A stretch of 64,000 nt of DNA from QZKY01 sp963666295 (GTDB lineage: Bacteria; Pseudomonadota; Gammaproteobacteria; Burkholderiales; Burkholderiaceae_D). Position 1 is the stretch's first letter. Every line of letters begins with the position of its first letter. Position numbers and translations under genes: made by a program. This document shows, one piece after another, positions 60,145-64,000 of the stretch. A model generated the notes under the pieces. It had not been told where the DNA came from and made no database searches. It saw nothing but the letters and a program-made list of their open reading frames with translations. Location: the NCBI GenBank assembly GCA_963666295.1, contig OY762707.1:2121686-2185685 (forward strand). The letters run 5' to 3'.

Positions 60145-60174
60145 CCAAAGTGTATTTGTTCTGGGGATTCCTTA

Positions 60175-62073
60175 ATGTTTAATAACAGATTTGCCAGATT
60201 TGGAATTTGGGCGGTGGTGTCAGCCGTTATCATGATGGTAGCCGTCAAGTATTTTGACAGTCGCGGTGAAAATACGGGTGGTGCGGCGCAAATTACCTAT
60301 TCCGATTTTCTGGATGCAGTCAAGGCCAAGCGCATCAAACATGCGGTGATCGATAATCGAACGATTATTGCCATGACCAATAGTGGCGAAAAGGTCAAAA
60401 CTTCGGTTACCTACCTGGACCGTGGCCTGATTGGCGACCTTGTGGACAACGGCATTCGTTTTGACGTCAAGCCGCCAGAGGAGCAATCCTTACTGTCGCA
60501 AATTTTCATATCCTGGTTCCCGATGATCTTGCTTATCGGTGTATGGATATTTTTCATGCGTCAAATGCAGGGCGGCGGTGCCGGGAAAGGTGCATTCTCG
60601 TTTGGTAAATCCAAGGCGAGAATGATCGACGAAAAGAGCAATGTGGTCACATTTAGCGATGTGGCGGGTTGCGACGAGGCAAAGGAAGAAGTGTCCGAGG
60701 TGGTTGAGTTTTTGCGCGACCCGGGCAAGTTCCAGAAACTCGGTGGTCGTATTCCAACGGGCTTGCTGCTTGTCGGCCCCCCTGGAACGGGTAAGACCCT
60801 GCTGTCGCGCGCAATTGCGGGCGAGGCCAAGGTGCCATTTTTCTCGATCTCGGGCTCTGATTTCGTCGAAATGTTCGTGGGCGTGGGTGCTTCCCGTGTC
60901 AGGGATATGTTTGAGAACGCCAAAAAACATGCGCCATGTATCATTTTTATTGATGAAATCGATGCGGTAGGTCGCCATCGCGGCGCTGGCATGGGCGGCG
61001 GTAATGACGAGCGTGAGCAGACCTTGAATCAGTTGCTGGTTGAAATGGATGGTTTCGAGCCGAATTCAGGGATTATTGTTGTGGCCGCAACGAACCGTGC
61101 AGATGTGCTGGACAAGGCCTTGTTGCGTCCTGGTCGCTTTGATCGACAGGTTGTCGTCGGCTTGCCGGATATCAGGGGGCGTGAGCAGATTCTGAATGTG
61201 CATACACGCAAGGTGCCGATTGCGCCGGACGTTGAACAAGGTATTCTTGCGCGTGGTACGCCGGGCTTTTCCGGCGCGGATCTGGCGAACCTTGTGAACG
61301 AGGCAGCCCTGTTTGCGGCGCGCCGCAACAAGCGCCTGGTTGAGATGATCGATTTCGAGGACGCCAAAGACAAGATCATGATGGGGCCGGAACGCAAATC
61401 CTTCGTCATGCGCGAGGAAGAGCGTCTGAATACGGCATACCATGAAGCCGGTCATGCGGTAGTGGCCAAATTGTTGCCGAAAGCCGACCCTGTACACAAG
61501 GTCACCATCATGCCGCGTGGCATGGCGTTGGGCCTGACCTGGCAATTGCCTGAACATGATCGCGTCAACATGTACAAGGACAAGATTCTTGAAGAGATCG
61601 CCATCCTGTTTGGCGGCCGTGTTGCCGAAGAACTGTTCATGCATCAGATGTCGACCGGCGCCTCGAACGATTTTGAGCGTGCGACCAAACTGGCGCGTGC
61701 GATGGTGACACGCTATGGCATGTCTGACAGTCTCGGAACGATGGTTTACGAAGACACCGATCATGAGATGTATGTCGGCCGCATACCGACCAAAACGGTA
61801 TCTGAAGTAACGCAACAAAAAGTGGATGCAGAAATTCGCAGTATTCTGGATCAACAGTACGCGCTGTGCCGTAAATTGTTGTCTGAAAACAGCGATAAAG
61901 TTGAGCGCATGGCCTTAACACTCATGGAGTGGGAAACCATTGATGCCGAACAGGTGAATGACATCATGGATGGCCGTGATCCTCGTCCACCCAAGGAGGG
62001 CAGCTCAATACGCAAGCCGCCATCTGGCAATGCACCGGAAGACGTGACACCCAATGCACCGGCACCGGCATAA
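60175..62073 (+). CDS. ftsH: ATP-dependent zinc metalloprotease FtsH
   Basis: 632 residues. Hexameric inner-membrane protease for membrane proteins, LpxC and regulatory proteins. Two membrane helices (about 8-25 and 108-127) flank a periplasmic domain; AAA+ domain with Walker A GPPGTGKT at 201-208, Walker B FIDEIDAVG, second-region homology RPGRFDRQVVV; zinc site HEAGH at 423-427 and the third ligand Asp further on. C-terminal tail ends in Pro/Ala-rich residues. Followed by a strong terminator. Confidence 0.97.
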   Translation: MFNNRFARFGIWAVVSAVIMMVAVKYFDSRGENTGGAAQITYSDFLDAVKAKRIKHAVIDNRTIIAMTNSGEKVKTSVTYLDRGLIGDLVDNGIRFDVKPPEEQSLLSQIFISWFPMILLIGVWIFFMRQMQGGGAGKGAFSFGKSKARMIDEKSNVVTFSDVAGCDEAKEEVSEVVEFLRDPGKFQKLGGRIPTGLLLVGPPGTGKTLLSRAIAGEAKVPFFSISGSDFVEMFVGVGASRVRDMFENAKKHAPCIIFIDEIDAVGRHRGAGMGGGNDEREQTLNQLLVEMDGFEPNSGIIVVAATNRADVLDKALLRPGRFDRQVVVGLPDIRGREQILNVHTRKVPIAPDVEQGILARGTPGFSGADLANLVNEAALFAARRNKRLVEMIDFEDAKDKIMMGPERKSFVMREEERLNTAYHEAGHAVVAKLLPKADPVHKVTIMPRGMALGLTWQLPEHDRVNMYKDKILEEIAILFGGRVAEELFMHQMSTGASNDFERATKLARAMVTRYGMSDSLGTMVYEDTDHEMYVGRIPTKTVSEVTQQKVDAEIRSILDQQYALCRKLLSENSDKVERMALTLMEWETIDAEQVNDIMDGRDPRPPKEGSSIRKPPSGNAPEDVTPNAPAPA

Positions 62074-62093
62074 TTGATCTATTGCACAAGAAT

Positions 62094-62119
62094 AAAAGGG
62101 AGGATAATCCTCCCTTTTT
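62094..62119 (+). terminator. intrinsic terminator after ftsH
   Basis: AAAAGGGAGGA - TAA - TCCTCCCTTTT, 11-bp stem and tiny loop followed by T residues. Its position shows that folP begins after it, not at the earlier in-frame TTG 62082. Confidence 0.85.
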
Positions 62120-62135
62120 CTATAACTCTCAGGCT

Positions 62136-62978
62136 ATGAGTTTTCATTTTCAGTGTGGGCGCTACACATTCCGTCTGGGCGGTAGCCACGACCGCCCTCT
62201 GGTCATGGGCATCCTGAATGTGACGCCAGACTCCTTTTCAGATGGAGGCCACCATTTTTCACTGGAAGCAGCGATAAATCATGCCGAACGCATGATCGCT
62301 GACGGGGTGGATATTATTGACATTGGTGGAGAATCAACACGACCCGGCGCTGAGGCGCTTTCACTGCAGCAGGAACTGGATCGCGTCATGCCGGTGGTGT
62401 ATGCCTTGCGTGATTGCGGCAAGCCATTGTCGGTTGACACCTACAAGCCTGCGGTGATGCGCGAGGTTCTTATTGCTGGCGCAGACATGATCAACGATGT
62501 GAATGGCTTTCGTGCAGACGGCGCGCCAGATGCCGTGAAGGACAGTCGGTGCGGTTTATGCCTCATGCACATGCAAGGAACACCGCAAACCATGCAGGCC
62601 GATCCATCATATTCGGACGTGGTCGATGATGTGGTCGATTTCCTTTTTGAGCGCGTTGCCGCGCTGGAAGCAGCGGGCATTGCGCGGGAAAGATTGTGTG
62701 TTGACCCGGGTTTTGGCTTTGGCAAAACACAGCAACATAACCTCGCTTTGCTTAAAGACTTGGGTGTGGTTTGTGAAAAATTGGCATTGCCCCTTTTGGC
62801 GGGTCTTTCAAGAAAAGGCATGATTGGCGCGCTCACCGGCAAAGGAATGACTGCGCGAACGGCGGGCAGCATTGCCGCTGCCATGGTTGCGGTAAGCAAG
62901 GGGGCAAACATCGTGCGTGTGCATGATGTGGCAGAAACGGTCGATGCATTGACGATCTGGCAGGCAGCCAGAAATTAA
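62136..62978 (+). CDS. folP: dihydropteroate synthase
   Basis: 280 residues from ATG 62136, placed after the ftsH terminator. Joins p-aminobenzoate and dihydropterin pyrophosphate; sulfonamide target. Signature MGILNVTPDSFSDGG at 24-38, IGGESTRPGA, and the C-terminal DPGFGFGKT and GLSRKGMIG segments are intact. It lies 16 bases upstream of glmM, the usual folP-glmM pair. Confidence 0.95.
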   Translation: MSFHFQCGRYTFRLGGSHDRPLVMGILNVTPDSFSDGGHHFSLEAAINHAERMIADGVDIIDIGGESTRPGAEALSLQQELDRVMPVVYALRDCGKPLSVDTYKPAVMREVLIAGADMINDVNGFRADGAPDAVKDSRCGLCLMHMQGTPQTMQADPSYSDVVDDVVDFLFERVAALEAAGIARERLCVDPGFGFGKTQQHNLALLKDLGVVCEKLALPLLAGLSRKGMIGALTGKGMTARTAGSIAAAMVAVSKGANIVRVHDVAETVDALTIWQAARN

Positions 62979-62994
62979 CAGGAACTGGAGAAAA

Positions 62995-64000
62995 ATGTCT
63001 CGTAAATATTTTGGAACCGATGGCGTTCGCGGTCGCGTTGGCGAAATGCCGATTACGCCAGATTTTGTGATGAAGCTGGGCTATGCCGCCGGTAAGGTAC
63101 TAACGCGCTCAAGAACAGCAGAAGGGCGGCCGGTGGTGCTGATCGGCAAGGACACGCGCGTCTCTGGTTACATGCTGGAGGCATCACTGCAGGCAGGATT
63201 CGCCGCTGCGGGCGTGGACGTCATGCTCGCCGGGCCGATGCCAACGCCTGCCATTGCATACCTGACGCGAGCCCTGCGTCTGTCGGCAGGCGTTGTGATT
63301 TCTGCCTCCCATAATCCCTATCCTGACAACGGCATCAAGTTTTTTTCTTCTACCGGCAACAAGCTTCCTGACGCACTGGAGCTGGATATAGAGGCAATGC
63401 TGGAAAAGCCGATGGATTGTGCGGTTAATGATCGTGTTGGCAGGGCGCGGCGTCTGGCTGACGCACAGGGTCGTTATATCGAGTTCTGCAAGAGCACTTT
63501 CCCGAATGAGCTTGATTTGCGTGGCATGAAGATCGTGGTTGATTGCGCACACGGTGCTGCCTACGATATCGCGCCTTGTGTGCTGCACGAACTGGGCGCA
63601 GACGTTGTGCCGATTGGCGTGCAACCCAATGGCATCAACATTAACGAAGCTTGCGGCGCAACAGCACCGGAAGCAATGGCAGAGGCGGTCAAGGAGCATC
63701 AGGCAGATGTTGGCATTGCGCTGGATGGCGATGCCGACCGCCTGATCATGGCAGACGCGAGTGGCCGTTTGTATTATGGCGACGAGCTTTTATATGTGAT
63801 GGCAAAAGACCGTGCCGTATCCGGAAAGCTTGAGGGTGTGGTTGGCACACTCATGACCAACATGGCGCTCGAAGTGGCATTCAGGGAAGAGGGCGTCGGC
63901 TTTGCGCGCGCCAGGGTAGGGGATCGTTACGTGCTGGAAGAATTGCAGGAGCGCGGCTGGATTCTTGGTGGTGAAGGCTCCGGCCACCTGCTTTGCCTCG
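62995..64000 (+). CDS. glmM: phosphoglucosamine mutase, 5' part
   Basis: Partial: 335 residues visible, cut by the right edge (family length about 445). Converts glucosamine-6-phosphate to glucosamine-1-phosphate for peptidoglycan and LPS. The phosphoserine loop SASHNP has Ser105, the metal-binding DGDADR is at 244-249, and the sugar-binding GEGSGH appears near the right edge. Starts with RKYFGTDGVRG after GGAACTGGAG. Confidence 0.96.
   Translation, partial: MSRKYFGTDGVRGRVGEMPITPDFVMKLGYAAGKVLTRSRTAEGRPVVLIGKDTRVSGYMLEASLQAGFAAAGVDVMLAGPMPTPAIAYLTRALRLSAGVVISASHNPYPDNGIKFFSSTGNKLPDALELDIEAMLEKPMDCAVNDRVGRARRLADAQGRYIEFCKSTFPNELDLRGMKIVVDCAHGAAYDIAPCVLHELGADVVPIGVQPNGININEACGATAPEAMAEAVKEHQADVGIALDGDADRLIMADASGRLYYGDELLYVMAKDRAVSGKLEGVVGTLMTNMALEVAFREEGVGFARARVGDRYVLEELQERGWILGGEGSGHLLCL

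Noticed and set aside
1..64000. CRISPR arrays, prophages, insertion sequences, toxin-antitoxin pairs, restriction systems
   Set aside because: None seen: no regularly spaced repeats, no transposase or integrase genes, and the gene content is almost entirely housekeeping.

Overview
This window is a core chromosomal segment of a betaproteobacterium, most likely order Burkholderiales and plausibly family Oxalobacteraceae. The placement rests on gene order and family variants: mltG-tmk-holB-pilZ-tatD, pyrG-kdsA-eno-ftsB, parE-parC, rimP-nusA-infB-rbfA-truB, hupB-tRNA-Val-tRNA-Asp-ppiD, ispD-ispF-rph-rdgB-hemW, carA-carB-greA, and rlmE-ftsH-folP-glmM. Base composition looks balanced (by eye near 50%), lower than in Burkholderia or Ralstonia. 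The genus cannot be fixed from sequence alone. There is no prophage, transposase, CRISPR array, rRNA operon or defence island.

Layout. 1-5.1 kb: the 5' end of ygfZ (minus), then mltG-tmk-holB-pilZ-tatD and a secreted ankyrin protein. 5.1-10.1 kb (minus): nadB, a gap holding a 25-codon membrane peptide, recJ and a coupled COG4255-type gene. 10.1-15.5 kb: lolC-lolD, a second tatD that looks leaderless, and comEC. 15.7-25.3 kb: a stand-alone alpha-glucan phosphorylase, pyrG-kdsA-eno-ftsB, a DUF4124-type protein (minus) and nadA-nadC. 25.4-30.6 kb (minus): parE-parC-hpnC. A gap of about 0.7 kb follows, with two inverted DnaA boxes beside parE and a promoter-plus-terminator leader RNA before rimP. 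31.3-39.6 kb: the translation/transcription operon rimP-nusA-infB-rbfA-truB, then typA. 39.6-44 kb: an EamA exporter, hupB, two tRNAs, ppiD, a thioesterase and a small membrane protein. 44.1-47.6 kb: mfd (minus). 47.7-52.1 kb: ispD-ispF-rph-rdgB-hemW and a LysE exporter. 52.1-53.1 kb: a two-gene accessory cassette between imperfect direct repeats of about 58-60 bp. 53.3-64 kb: carA-carB, greA, yhbY (minus), rlmE, a SixA-type phosphatase, ftsH, folP and the 5' part of glmM.

The genes serve cell-envelope building (mltG, lolCD, kdsA, glmM, ispDF, ftsB), NAD synthesis (nadA, nadB, nadC), nucleotide synthesis (tmk, pyrG, carAB), DNA upkeep (holB, recJ, parCE, mfd, hupB), RNA and protein synthesis (rimP to truB, typA, greA, yhbY, rlmE, rph) and protein quality control (ppiD, ftsH).

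The least ordinary points are the repeat-flanked cassette with a five-cysteine small protein, the 25-residue peptide gene, the rimP leader RNA, the DnaA-box pair at parE, the absence of lon upstream of hupB, and a squalene-synthase-type gene coupled to the topoisomerase IV genes. No obviously new multi-gene system is visible; the cassette is the best candidate for follow-up.
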